DNA of 64,000 nt from Rhizobium sp. Leaf262 (GCF_001422245.1 NZ_LMMM01000001.1:373422-437421), one strand, 5' to 3'. Positions 8,204 through 16,892 are shown, counted from the stretch's first letter. Notes: generated by a model not told the origin, from the letters alone. Numbers and translations are program-made.

Positions 8204-8664
8204 CGGTGCGGACTACAAACGCCACCATCGCCGCCAAGGACGATGCCGACTTCGCTCACAAGGCGTCCCACGTCTTGGCCGCCCGTGACTACCCGAGGTC
8301 CGCCATAGCCTCACTGCTGGGTCTGTCCGAACGGAGCATCCGCCGACACCTTTCGCGGCCCTGTGCGGCGTTTGAGCAGGAGAAGGCGGAACGTGCTGCT
8401 AGACGTGAGATCGAGAACCGAAATCGAGCAACCAATCGGGGGTTCTGTCGAGCCGACGACTACCTCTCAGACAAGACCATCTACCTCCGGGGGCTGCAGA
8501 AGAACATCGCTCGCATGTGGTCCGGGGGCATGTCAGCCAATGAGATCAGACATGAACTCGGTATTTCCCGGCAGGTTGTTCAGTACCATGTCGGACTTAT
8601 GGTTCGTGGCGGTAGGGTGGCCAATCCGTTGCCCCGGAAACAGGCCGCTCTATCGAGTAAGTAA
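8200..8664 (+). CDS. Small protein with two helix-turn-helix segments, 154 aa
   Basis: A GGGGAGG ribosome site at 8186-8192 selects the TTG at 8200 as start, overlapping the previous stop. The sequence has two HTH-like units: YPRSAIASLLGLSERSIRRH (about residues 30-50) and MSANEIRHELGISRQVVQYH (about 109-128). A charged KAERAARREIENRNR linker lies between them. It is probably a DNA-binding regulator or recombination accessory protein of the element; the family is not known to me. Confidence 0.65.
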   Translation: MTVRTTNATIAAKDDADFAHKASHVLAARDYPRSAIASLLGLSERSIRRHLSRPCAAFEQEKAERAARREIENRNRATNRGFCRADDYLSDKTIYLRGLQKNIARMWSGGMSANEIRHELGISRQVVQYHVGLMVRGGRVANPLPRKQAALSSK

Positions 8665-8707
8665 CTGATATCATATAACTTTAATCGTTCTTCGGAGAGG
8701 CAAAAAA

Positions 8708-8893
8708 CCTATATATAGGACACCCGTATGGCCACAGGCCGTTGACCCGCTGACTTTGTTCAGTTCTCCGACACTCGCCATCTTCCAACTACGTCAGTCT
8801 GACGACATACAGGAAGGCCCCGAGAGTGGGCCGAACAGTCCCTTGATCTGACGACGACGGACGCCGGAAGGCGAACCGTCATATACGACACCC
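8708..8893 (+). promoter_or_regulatory. Palindrome and repeated 13-bp motif in phage intergenic region
   Basis: CCTATATATAGG (8708-8719) is a perfect 12-bp palindrome. Overlapping it, ATATAGGACACCC (8713-8725) recurs as ATATACGACACCC at 8881-8893, differing at one base. Both copies are in the 383-bp gap (8665-9047) upstream of the RNase H and virion genes. Repeated AT-rich motifs ending in GACACCC in a T7-like phage remnant could be phage-polymerase promoters or operators. This is not proven. Confidence 0.4.
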
Positions 8894-9047
8894 CTCACAC
8901 CATCTTAACAATGCGGACAGGACGCCAACTACAGTTTGGTGTCTTTGGGCGGAACGCCGCCCTAGTCCGTCTTCCTCTTTCTGGAACCTGCTTCCGCCTT
9001 GTTCCACTCCCTTACGATCCCTCTATTCAATCAAAGGAGAGCGCCCA

Positions 9048-9544
9048 TTGGCCTCATCTAACACTACCTCTATGCGCATTGTCGTCCACACTGACGGGTC
9101 TTGCCTTCACAATCCGGTCCCGGCGGATGGGGCGCAATTGTCTCCTTCTGGAATGGCGACACTCTGATAGAGCGTGTCGAACTTTCCGACGCCGATCTAG
9201 TCACCACAAACAATAAGATGGAATTGTCGGCAGCGATTGCAGCCCTTCAGCACATCCGCGCACTTCCACATTTCAGCCAATCCACTCCCATCACCGTCGT
9301 CAGTGACAGCCAATATGTCGTCAACGGTGTCAACGTCTGGCTACCGAATTGGGTCCGCAATGGCTGGCGGGCGTCGGACAAGAAACCTGTCAAAAATCAG
9401 GATCTATGGAAAGCCTTCGAATTCGCCACAGCGGGCCTGTCGGTGGCCTTCGAATGGGTCAGAGGCCACGCGGGCAACCCGGACAACGAAGCCGCTGATG
9501 CACTTGCTAGGGCCGCTGTAGAGCGCCTTCTTGCCCGTACCTGA
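9048..9544 (+). pseudogene. rnhA: Phage RNase HI gene with one frameshift
   Basis: RNase HI cleaves the RNA strand of RNA-DNA hybrids. TTG 9048 with AAAGGAGA upstream (or ATG 9072) reads RIVVHTDGSCLHNP, the first catalytic Asp segment. The rest, GPGGWGAIVSFWNGD onward, lies one frame away, so one base is missing near 9114-9117 (an expected GGG reads GG). Downstream the remaining catalytic positions are intact: KMELSAAI (Glu), VVSDSQYVVNG (Asp) and GHAGNPDNEAADALAR. The product would be about 165 aa if the base were restored. Either a natural inactivating deletion or a sequencing error in a G-run. Confidence 0.8.
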
Positions 9545-9577
9545 TCCGCACCAGCTATCAACCGTCACCACCCTTCC

Positions 9578-9611
9578 AGCCTCCTTCGCAATCCTGCGCA
9601 GGGGGCTTTTT
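9578..9611 (+). terminator. Rho-independent terminator
   Basis: AGCC..CC at 9578 pairs with GG..GGCT at 9601-9607 with an inner GCA/TGC stem, followed by TTTTT. It separates the RNase H gene from the virion protein gene. Confidence 0.6.
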
Positions 9612-9627
9612 CATTTCAGGAGAAACA

Positions 9628-12600
9628 ATGAACACGAGACTTGCAGACGCCATCAAGGCCGAGGCACAACGAATTGGCGCTAATCCCGCAGACCTTGCCA
9701 CCGTCATGTCCTACGAAACCGGCGGCACCTTCGACGTGTGGAAGAAAGGCCCGACGACGCAATGGGGCGTCCACCGTGGCCTGATCCAGATGGGTGAGCC
9801 GGAACAGCGCAAATATAACTACCACAAGGACATGCCCGTTCAGGACGCCGTTGCGGCTTCTGCGAACTACCTCGTGGATCGCGGCTTCAAGCCCGGAATG
9901 GGTCTTCTCGAAATGTATTCGGCTATCAACGCCGGTTCCATTGGGGAGAAGTATTATGGACGCAGTGACGCCAACAACGGCGGCGCTCCGGGCACCGTTC
10001 GGGACAAGGTGAACAACCAGATGGAAGGCCATAAGGCTAAGGCTGTGGCGCTTCTCAACGGTGAGTTCCAGCCTTCCGAGCGAACCTATTTCGACACCCC
10101 GGCTGGCGAGAGCCGACCGGAGTCAAATCCATACCAGTATCAGGACGTGTCAGCGCCATCCCCGAAGACGGTGGTCGATATCAACACGCAGCCCGCAGGA
10201 CCGTCCAACAGCGGCTTTTGGGGCGACTTCAAGGACAGTTTTCTGTCCTCTTCGATCACCGCTCAGACGATCCGGTGGATGACCGAGGGTGGCATAGATC
10301 CCGATTTCCAGATTGGCGAGGAGCGCGGAATGAAGCTCTCCAAGCAATACCCGGAAATGTACCACGACTTCCTCTTCTCCTCGTCCTCCGATCTGGTTCT
10401 ACGCCAGCGAATGCAATGGGCTGATCAGGATGCAAAGCGACAGGAGCGCCTCGCAGGGGGGCGGCTGGAGAGCAACAGGTGCTGGCCTACTGGCTGGTGC
10501 TGCTGACCCTCTACCACTCGCTCTAGGTATCGCCACGGGCGGTATTGGCGCGGGTGCGGTGGCTGGTATGGGGATGGCTGCGAGAGTGGGTATCGGTGCG
10601 GCCTCTGGAGCCATATCGAACGCCTCCGTCGATTGGGCCTCTGCTGCCCTGACAGACAACCCTTACGCCGACCCGTTCTTGGCCGGTGGTGCCGGTGCAA
10701 TCTTCGGTGCCCTTGGCGGCGCTCTTGCCCGCTCGGCTGGCTCACAGTTCGAAAGCTCTCTCGCTCACGAGATCGGCAATCGCTTTGAGGCGGAGAACCG
10801 GCGACTGATCCCGCCACGCTCAGAGACTCCACGGTTCGATGACGACGATATCCTTCCAGTCTCCGGCCCAACAGGCAGCGGCGGCGCGGCTCGCAACACG
10901 CAGAAGCGGGACAGCCTGATCGGTGACGATGCGGGCGAACTCATTCGGATGCGTGACGAGGACGTCGGGCGCGGTTTCGGCGGCTGGCTCCGCAAGGGTG
11001 ACGTCACGGGTCAGATGACCACTGACGCAAACCCCGTCACCCGCATGATCGGTGCGAACTTCTTCGAAGAGACAGCGGGCTTCACCGATCACTCGGTAGT
11101 CCCCGATAGCGTCAACTCTAAGATGACCGCCATGCACCGCAAGTACGTCGGTGATTTCAACGTCGAGTTCATCCCGGCGAAGAAGGCGTATATCTCGGAA
11201 GGTGGACAGTTCTCTCTCAACCTGGCCGCACGGGGACGCCGTGGGGATGAGTTCAACAGTCTCGTCTCGGCCTACATTCGTGATCCCGCTCCGTCACCCG
11301 ATACAAGCCCTCATGTGGTCAAAGCGGGTAACGCACTGCGCAAAAGCATGGCGAACTTTGCGCGGGAAATGAAGGAAGCTGGACTGTGGTCTGGCAGCGC
11401 AGATGAGAACTATCTGCCCTACATCGCCAACCACGCGAAGATTTCTCAGCTTGACGAGCTGATCCACCAAGACGCCATGGAAGCCTTCTTCAAGGCGGCG
11501 ATCATCAAGCACTCACCGGAGCTTGGAGACGACCTCGCAAAGCGCATGGCTCGGGGCTATTGGGGCAACATTCGCAAGGCCGGATACGGTATTGACGACG
11601 GCCTTTCTCGGTCGCTTCATCTGAACGATCGTGAAGCCTTCAAGCAGTCCTTCTTCGAAAACCTCGACAACAAGAACCTGCTCACCGACGAGGAGCTTGA
11701 GAAAGTCTTTGATACCCTCTCGGGGCTGATGGATGAAACCAAGAAGTCGGTCGAACCGAGCAAGGGCGTTGGCTACCTCAAGCGTCGCACACTGATGGAC
11801 TACAACGAGCAGTTCTCGGTGCCTCTCAGGGTCCCGAGCAACGGCCAGACGCATATGAAGCTCAAGGTCAGCGATCTCTTCGAGGACGACGCCGAGCTTC
11901 TATTCCACCGCTACGCTCGCACCATGTCGGGCCGCGTATCGTTCGCCAAGCAGCAGTTCATCAACCCTACCTCCGGGGAAGTGATGATGGATGGCATCAA
12001 GTCCGAAACGGACCTAGCCAAGCTGATGAACATGGTCCGCGAGAGCTACCGGCTCATGCCGGGGAACTACAATGACAAGAAGGAAGCTATGGAAAATGCA
12101 CTTAGAAATATCGAGTTCGGTTGGAAGCGCATCAATGGCATTCCTGTCTTCGACAACTCTGGGGCCTACGCGAAGTGGGCGCGTCGCATCAAAGCCGCAC
12201 AGTTCATCCGACTCATGTCGAACATGGGCTTGAACCAAGTCCAAGAGGGGTGGAAGCTGATCTCTCTGACGGGCTTCCGGGCGTCGTTGAGCCAACTTCC
12301 GGCTATCCGCACTATGGTCGCGGGGATCAACTCCGGGGCCTTCAAGCAGGACAAGTTGCTTAGAGAGCTTACGGACATGACCGGCATTGGTCTGGAGGGT
12401 CTTTGGAACAAGTTCGATTTCCGTCTGGACGAAGACCGGATAGGGGAGGGGTTGTCCAGCAGGATCGGCCAGAAGGTTGATGCAGCCCTTGAGGCTGGTC
12501 AGCAGTTGACGGCGCAAGTCTCATTCATGCGTGCCATCAGCGACTATCAGCAGCGGTGGGCGATGAAGGCGATCACTCAGCAGATTGCGGCGATGGCTCG

Positions 12601-13425
12601 AAAGGCGAAGATCGGGGACGACGCTTTTGACTTCTCCAAGATCAAGCTCAGGGACCGCGAACGACTGGCCTCCATCGGTCTCGGGGACAGGGATGCGCAA
12701 CTGCTGTTCAAGAACTTGCTGAACCATAGCGAATTTGACGGCGGAAAGATCGTCGGCGTCAACGTCGGCAAGTGGGATGCCGAAGCAGTCTCGAAGTTCC
12801 GCACCTTCATGGGCCGCTATACCGACCGTCTGGTTCAGGCGAACGATTATGGGGCCTTGTCCAAATGGATGAGTCACCCTGTCGCCAGCATGTTCACACA
12901 GTTTCGATCCTTCGTTTTCGGCGCTTGGGCCAAGTCCACCCTTTGGACTGCCAACCATGGCATCCTAAAGGACCCCCGAATGATGGTCATGGTCATGGGT
13001 GAATTGGCTGCTGGAACGGCGACGTATGTGGTTCGTCAGGCTGGCCAGACTTCCACTGACGACGGCTTCGACAAGTTCTGGGAAGAGGACATGAAGCCCG
13101 AGAACCTGATCAAGAACGGCTTTGCCCGCACTGCGACCGCTTCGGTGGTCCCAATGTTTGCCGATAGTCTGCTTATGATGACCCCGATTGGCCCGCAGTT
13201 TGGCAATGCGCGTTCGTCAGGCTCGCCGACAGAGACGTTCTTCGGCACTCCCGCCGCCGACCAGATCAACTCGGCTAGGGCGTTTTCGTCCGGGCTGATG
13301 GATATAGCGTTTGGAACGACCGGGACTTGACCCAGAGCGAAATCAGGTCTGCCGTCAGGGCGTTCGTTCCGCTTGCAAATTGGGTGCCGTTCACGGCAGC
13401 GCTTGGGGCGCTGATTGAGGACTGA
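9628..13425 (+). pseudogene. T7-like internal virion protein/transglycosylase, two frameshifts
   Basis: Residues 1-110 form a lysozyme-like transglycosylase domain, with MSYETGGTFDVW (Glu30 the likely catalytic residue) and SAINAGSIGEKYYG, as in podovirus internal core proteins that pierce the cell wall during DNA ejection. The frame breaks near 10456, where a run of six G should be five. It continues in the second frame (GGWRATGAGLLAGAADPLPL onward) to 13330. There a missing C (ACCGGG for ACCCGGG, near 13320) returns it to the first frame, giving DLTQSEIRSAVRAFVPLANW to the TGA at 13423-13425. The restored length, about 1,265 aa, matches T7 gp16-like proteins. The middle has Gly/Ala-rich hydrophobic segments (about 285-360). 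No capsid, portal or tail genes are nearby. Confidence 0.8.
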
Positions 13426-13498
13426 CCAGTTTCTAGAAGGTGAGAGTCTAGGGTCGGTTTGCACAGGGCACTCATTCCAGAGTTCTAAAATCGGGAAA

Positions 13499-13521
13499 AA
13501 AGTTCACTGACAGCGAACTTT
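13499..13521 (+). terminator. Hairpin after virion gene
   Basis: AAAGTTC (13499-13505) and GAACTTT (13515-13521) form a 7-bp AT-rich inverted repeat with a 9-base loop, 70 bp after the virion gene. It could be a weak terminator or a 5' boundary element of the retron region. Confidence 0.35.
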
Positions 13522-13559
13522 ATTCTTGCGTAAAAGCATTCGATGAACTATCTATGATC

Positions 13560-13800
13560 TCGTTAGTTAAACGGAATTAAGTTCATCACACCTTGGACTC
13601 TTCGGAGTTCGCGGAGGGGCAACCCTCTACTGCTTACCCGGCCCACGGCCCTTGGACCCTCCGAGGACGATGGCGGGCGAAGCGAGACCCCGGATGACCT
13701 GGGGTCTCTTGGTATATTGGTTAAGTCGTCGTGTTCCGCGCGATCTGTCGAGATGACCCCAAACCACAATCCCGTGGGGAGGGCGACAGAGAGGAGGTCA
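13560..13800 (+). ncRNA. Candidate retron msr-msd RNA region
   Basis: Several hairpins are packed in non-coding DNA just upstream of the retron genes. GAGGG-GCAA-CCCTC (13614-13627) has a GNRA loop. CGGAGGG (13612-13618) can alternatively pair with CCCTCCG (13657-13663). GAGACCCC (13684-13691) pairs perfectly with GGGGTCTC (13701-13708). A GACCCC at 13755-13760 could compete for the same GGGGTC. CCTTGGAC occurs twice 59 bp apart. Retrons keep their msr-msd upstream of the RT operon, which fits. I could not identify the a1/a2 repeats or branching G, so exact ends are unknown. Confidence 0.4.
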
Positions 13801-13802
13801 AA

Positions 13803-13967
13803 ATGACCTTAGAAACTAACGAACGACGACAGCGACTGAAAAGGACGCGAAACTTTCCCAAGTGGGTTCGTGGCGCTGCCCTGCTAAAATGGACTTTCCG
13901 ATTGGGGACGTTCCTATACCGCCTTTGGCGTATTTGGAATTGGTTCAACGGTGATCCCGACAGCTAA
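13803..13967 (+). CDS. Small cationic Trp-rich peptide, 54 aa (retron-associated?)
   Basis: ATG 13803 has a very strong GAGGAGGT ribosome site; a GTG at 13731 in frame is far less likely. The product begins MTLETNERRQRLKRTRNFPK. Its second half (WVRGAALLKWTFRLGTFLYR and then LWRIWNWF) is cationic and amphipathic, with many W, F, L and R. That profile fits a membrane-active peptide or small effector. It lies 38 bp upstream of the HTH gene and the RT, downstream of the structured RNA region, so it is probably part of the retron operon. No homologue is known to me. Confidence 0.6.
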   Translation: MTLETNERRQRLKRTRNFPKWVRGAALLKWTFRLGTFLYRLWRIWNWFNGDPDS

Positions 13968-14005
13968 GTCGCTTCCAATGTATTCTCACTGGAAAGGACC
14001 GTATC

Positions 14006-14293
14006 ATGTTATCCGAGGCGTTGCGGCTTATCCGCGTCTACCACGATCTCAAGCAGCAGGACCTTGCCGAGAAGCTTGAGATATCGAAATCGTATCTTTC
14101 CGAGATTGAAAGCGGCAAGAAAACTCCAACAATTGAATTGATCGAGAAGTATGCCTCCCAATTTGGCATACCTGCGTCGTCCATATTGTTTTTCTCTGAG
14201 AACCTTGAGGACCCGAGTAAGGCATCAAAAGTGAAGGGCGCCATAGCTGGTAAGGTTTTGCAGTTCCTTCAATTCGTTGAGGCTCGTACGTAA
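14006..14293 (+). CDS. XRE/Cro-type HTH protein, retron partner, 95 aa
   Basis: Residues 1-65 form a classic lambda-repressor-like HTH: LKQQDLAEKLEISKSYLSEI followed by ESGKKTPTIELIEKYASQFG. The remaining 30 residues are a short helical tail. The ribosome site is GGAAAGGA. Its TAA directly abuts the TTG start of the reverse transcriptase, so the two are strongly coupled. In retron systems such an HTH protein occurs as the RT partner (to my recollection, the HTH-associated class called type VI). It may repress the operon, bind msDNA, or act as an antitoxin-like subunit. Confidence 0.85.
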   Translation: MLSEALRLIRVYHDLKQQDLAEKLEISKSYLSEIESGKKTPTIELIEKYASQFGIPASSILFFSENLEDPSKASKVKGAIAGKVLQFLQFVEART

Positions 14294-15202
14294 TTGACGG
14301 ATCGGCGCACGTACTCTCTTCGCGACAGCCCATTTTTCCGCCTTCGGTCGAAAGCGAAGCTCGCAAGCCTTTTGTACGTGTCGCGTGAAAAATTGGAAAC
14401 GCTCTCCGTCGGCGAGCATCGGTATTTCGAGTTCACCAAGCCTAAGAAATCAGGCGGCGTTAGGAAGATCAGTGCGCCCAACGCACCTCTCAAGGCGGTG
14501 CAATCGCGGATTGCCGACCTGTTGAGGCGGGTTACTCCACCTGACTATCTATTCGCGCCCGTGCCGGGGCGGTCATACGCAGATAATGCGGCATTTCATA
14601 TCGGTGCGCGATCAATCCGGCTACTAGATATTGAGGACTTCTTCCCAAGTTGCACCGTGAAAAAAGCCATCTGGTTCTTCCGCACTCGGATGGAATGCTC
14701 TGACGACGTAGCGGTGATTTTGGCGAACATCGTAACCTTCAACGGCGCTTTGCCCCAAGGAAGCCCATGTAGTCCTATTCTCGCGTACCTTTGCTATGTC
14801 GACATGTGGGCGGAAATTGCCAAGCTCGTAGAGAACTGTGGGTGCAAACTCAGCGTCTACGCAGACGATCTCACCATTTCCGGTGTGTCAGTCCCAGAGG
14901 CTCAGATATGGGAGATAAAGAAGACCCTGTATCGTCATGGCCATCGATACGCACGAAGCAAGGAGCGATCAGTACGCGACAAGTCAGTCGAGGTGACCGG
15001 CGTAGTCCTTTTGAGGAGCGGTGTGGTGGCCCCCAATCGTCAACATGCGAAGATCGCCAAGGTGCGGGAAGAAATCACCCGCACTGCATCTGCTGACCAT
15101 AAGAAGGCACTTGAAAGCCAGCTTCGTGGTCGATTGGCTCAGGTCGGGCAAATCGCAGCAGCCGATCAGCGGCGAAGGGCATCTGAGGCGGCAAAAACGT
15201 AG
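14294..15202 (+). CDS. Retron-type reverse transcriptase, 302 aa
   Basis: RNA-directed DNA polymerase that would make msDNA from the retron RNA. Visible motifs: VRKISAPNAPLKAVQSRI (RT0-1 region, about 56-73), LDIEDFFPSC with catalytic D112, LPQGSPCSPILAYL (about 153-166), YADDLTISG with D191/D192, and VTGVVL (about 234-239), the VTG signature of retron RTs. No maturase, primase or variable-repeat features are present. The start is TTG 14294, immediately after the HTH stop; the conserved N-terminus FFRLRSKAKLASLLYVSREK supports it. Length (about 300 aa) is normal. It is the last gene before the tRNA boundary of the element. Confidence 0.95.
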   Translation: MTDRRTYSLRDSPFFRLRSKAKLASLLYVSREKLETLSVGEHRYFEFTKPKKSGGVRKISAPNAPLKAVQSRIADLLRRVTPPDYLFAPVPGRSYADNAAFHIGARSIRLLDIEDFFPSCTVKKAIWFFRTRMECSDDVAVILANIVTFNGALPQGSPCSPILAYLCYVDMWAEIAKLVENCGCKLSVYADDLTISGVSVPEAQIWEIKKTLYRHGHRYARSKERSVRDKSVEVTGVVLLRSGVVAPNRQHAKIAKVREEITRTASADHKKALESQLRGRLAQVGQIAAADQRRRASEAAKT

Positions 15203-15309
15203 GCCTCAAAAACTTGGTCGGAAATGTTGGTTGGAGTTGGTCGGACGAATTAGCGGATCTGGCCACTAAGAAATTGATATCTCTATCAAATCCATACGTG
15301 TGGAAAATT

Positions 15310-15385
<76 letters not shown>

Positions 15386-15490
15386 ATAAGGGTTCCGGTA
15401 TTCTTCAATCCGGTTCCGGGAACCGAAGCAGTTGTCTGCGTCGGTGGCGGCTTGATACTTGTGGTTCGGGAAGATGGCAAGCCGAAAATT

Positions 15491-15522
15491 TCGCCCGACG
15501 ACATTTTTTTGACGTCGGGCGA
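15491..15522 (-). terminator. Terminator of the TIGR02300-family gene
   Basis: TCGCCCGACG (15491-15500) and CGTCGGGCGA (15513-15522) form a perfect 10-bp stem. On the minus strand it is followed by AATTTTC. It lies 16 bp after the stop of the minus-strand gene. Confidence 0.6.
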
Positions 15523-15537
15523 GGAATTCTGTGGAAA

Positions 15538-15924
15538 TCAGGTTTCGTCGTCGTCGCCGTTCACGCCGATGATGCCCGAAACGTCATCGTCGTCTTCGTC
15601 TTCGTCTGCTTCCAGGAACGTGTCGTCGTCATCGTCCAGTTCGACATCGTCGTCACCTTCGATATCGGGGATATCGTCGCCGTTGGAATCGCTGTCGGCA
15701 TCTTCCAGAGGCACGAGCTCGACTTCCGTGTTCTCGGTATCGACTTCTGCGACTTCCTCTTCTTCAGCCTGCTCCATCTTCTTTGCTGCTGTGGTTTCCT
15801 CGAAGAAGGAAAGCGGCCAGGACTTGCCGGAGTAAGGAGATACGATGGGGTCGCGGTTCAGGTCGTAAAATTTCTTGCCGGTATCAGGGTCTGTACGCTT
15901 GGTTCCAAGGTCCGCTTTTGCCAC
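15538..15924 (-). CDS. TIGR02300 family protein, 128 aa
   Basis: The N-terminus MAKADLGTKRTDPDTGKKFY continues as DLNRDPIVSPYSGKSWPLSF, the conserved head of this alphaproteobacterial family of unknown function. From residue 48 the chain becomes extremely acidic, with long D/E runs (DDDVELDDDDD, ADEDEDDDD), typical for the family and probably disordered. In relatives the head carries cysteines in a zinc-ribbon-like arrangement; here those positions read D and T (KRTDPDTG), so metal binding seems lost. It is transcribed away from cmk. Confidence 0.85.
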   Translation of the reverse strand: MAKADLGTKRTDPDTGKKFYDLNRDPIVSPYSGKSWPLSFFEETTAAKKMEQAEEEEVAEVDTENTEVELVPLEDADSDSNGDDIPDIEGDDDVELDDDDDTFLEADEDEDDDDVSGIIGVNGDDDET

Positions 15925-16094
15925 TGTCTAAGCCTCGAATTGTAAGGTGGGTTCGGTGTTTGTGCCGTATTTCCGGCAGTACACGGTAAATTTCTAGCCG
16001 GTCCCATTAATCGCTGATGCCTTTCCTGTCAAAGATAAACTTTAAAGAGCGACGTTGCGTGATATGTCCGGCGTGTCTTGATGATCGGCGGCAT

Positions 16095-16109
16095 GGCTTA
16101 TAATAAGCC
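16095..16109. promoter_or_regulatory. Palindrome upstream of cmk
   Basis: GGCTTAT-A-ATAAGCC is a perfect 7+7 inverted repeat containing TATAAT, 48 bp before the cmk start. It could be the -10 region with an overlapping operator. Confidence 0.4.
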
Positions 16110-16156
16110 TTTGCCAAGCAGACAGGCCCCAGTCCAAAGCAGCAGGATATATTATA

Positions 16157-16789
16157 ATGACATTCACGATCGCCATCGATGGTCCCGCCGCTGCAGGCAA
16201 GGGAACGCTGTCTCGCCGGATCGCCGAGGTCTATGGTTTTCATCATCTCGATACCGGACTGACCTACAGGGCAACAGCGAAAGCATTGCTGGATGCCGGT
16301 CTGCCGCTTGATGACGAGACGATTGCGGAAAAGGTGGCGCTGGATCTGGAGCTTGCCGGACTTGACCGCGCGGTGCTGGCCAAGCACGAGGTCGGCGAGG
16401 CCGCCTCAAAGCTCGCAGTCATGCCTGCGGTACGGCGCGCACTGGTCAAGGCTCAGCGTTCTTTTGCCGACAGGGAGCCAGGAACGGTTCTGGATGGCAG
16501 AGACATCGGCACGGTTGTTTGCCCGGACGCAGCGGTAAAACTCTACGTCACTGCTTCTGCCGATGTGCGTGCGCGACGTCGCTATGACGAGATGATCGCA
16601 GCTGGAGAGAGCGCGGATTACGAGTCGGTTTTCGAAGATGTGAAAAAGCGTGACGAGCGGGATATGGGGCGTATCGACAGTCCTTTGAAACCGGCCGCAG
16701 ACGCACACTTGCTTGATACGTCTAAAATGGGTATAGAGGCGGCGTTTCAGGCAGCGAAGTCGATTATCGATGTTGCTTTGAAGCGGTGA
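16157..16789 (+). CDS. cmk: (d)CMP kinase
   Basis: Cytidylate kinase phosphorylates CMP and dCMP with ATP in pyrimidine nucleotide metabolism. The P-loop [11 protein letters not shown] is at residues 7-17. [13 protein letters not shown] and [15 protein letters not shown] form the CMP-binding segments, and RRRYDEM with KRDERDMGR form the lid and substrate loops. Length 210 aa is standard. It is followed by rpsA, the usual bacterial pairing, with 164 bp between them. The gene aroA, often directly upstream in Rhizobiales, is not here: only 232 bp separate cmk from the divergent TIGR02300-family gene. Confidence 0.95.
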   Translation: MTFTIAIDGPAAAGKGTLSRRIAEVYGFHHLDTGLTYRATAKALLDAGLPLDDETIAEKVALDLELAGLDRAVLAKHEVGEAASKLAVMPAVRRALVKAQRSFADREPGTVLDGRDIGTVVCPDAAVKLYVTASADVRARRRYDEMIAAGESADYESVFEDVKKRDERDMGRIDSPLKPAADAHLLDTSKMGIEAAFQAAKSIIDVALKR

Positions 16790-16833
16790 AATTTGCGGGG
16801 GCCGGTCAGCGGCGCTCGTCTAGACTGGAATAT

Positions 16834-16892
16834 CCCGAAAGCATGCCCTGCACCGGTAAGCCTCATTGAAAGAGGCGGGCATATATTTCGGG
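16834..16892 (+). promoter_or_regulatory. Structured rpsA leader (nested hairpin)
   Basis: Three nested stems share one axis: CCCGAAA/TTTCGGG (16834-16840 with 16886-16892), ATGCCC/GGGCAT (16843-16848 with 16877-16882) and GCCTC/GAGGC (16860-16864 with 16872-16876). There is no T-run after it and it lies 61 bp before the rpsA start. It is best read as a structured 5' leader, possibly for S1 autoregulation. Confidence 0.55.

Noticed and set aside
10440-10470. Programmed frameshift in the virion gene
   Set aside because: No stimulatory structure is evident, and a second compensating indel near 13320 makes decay or sequencing error more likely.
14294-15202. Diversity-generating retroelement or group II intron RT
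   Set aside because: No template/variable repeat, no accessory Avd-like gene and no maturase domain; the VTG motif and HTH partner favour a retron.
15274-15289. TTGATATCTCTATCAA as an FNR/FixK box
   Set aside because: The half-sites are separated by six bases instead of four; it is only a small hairpin.
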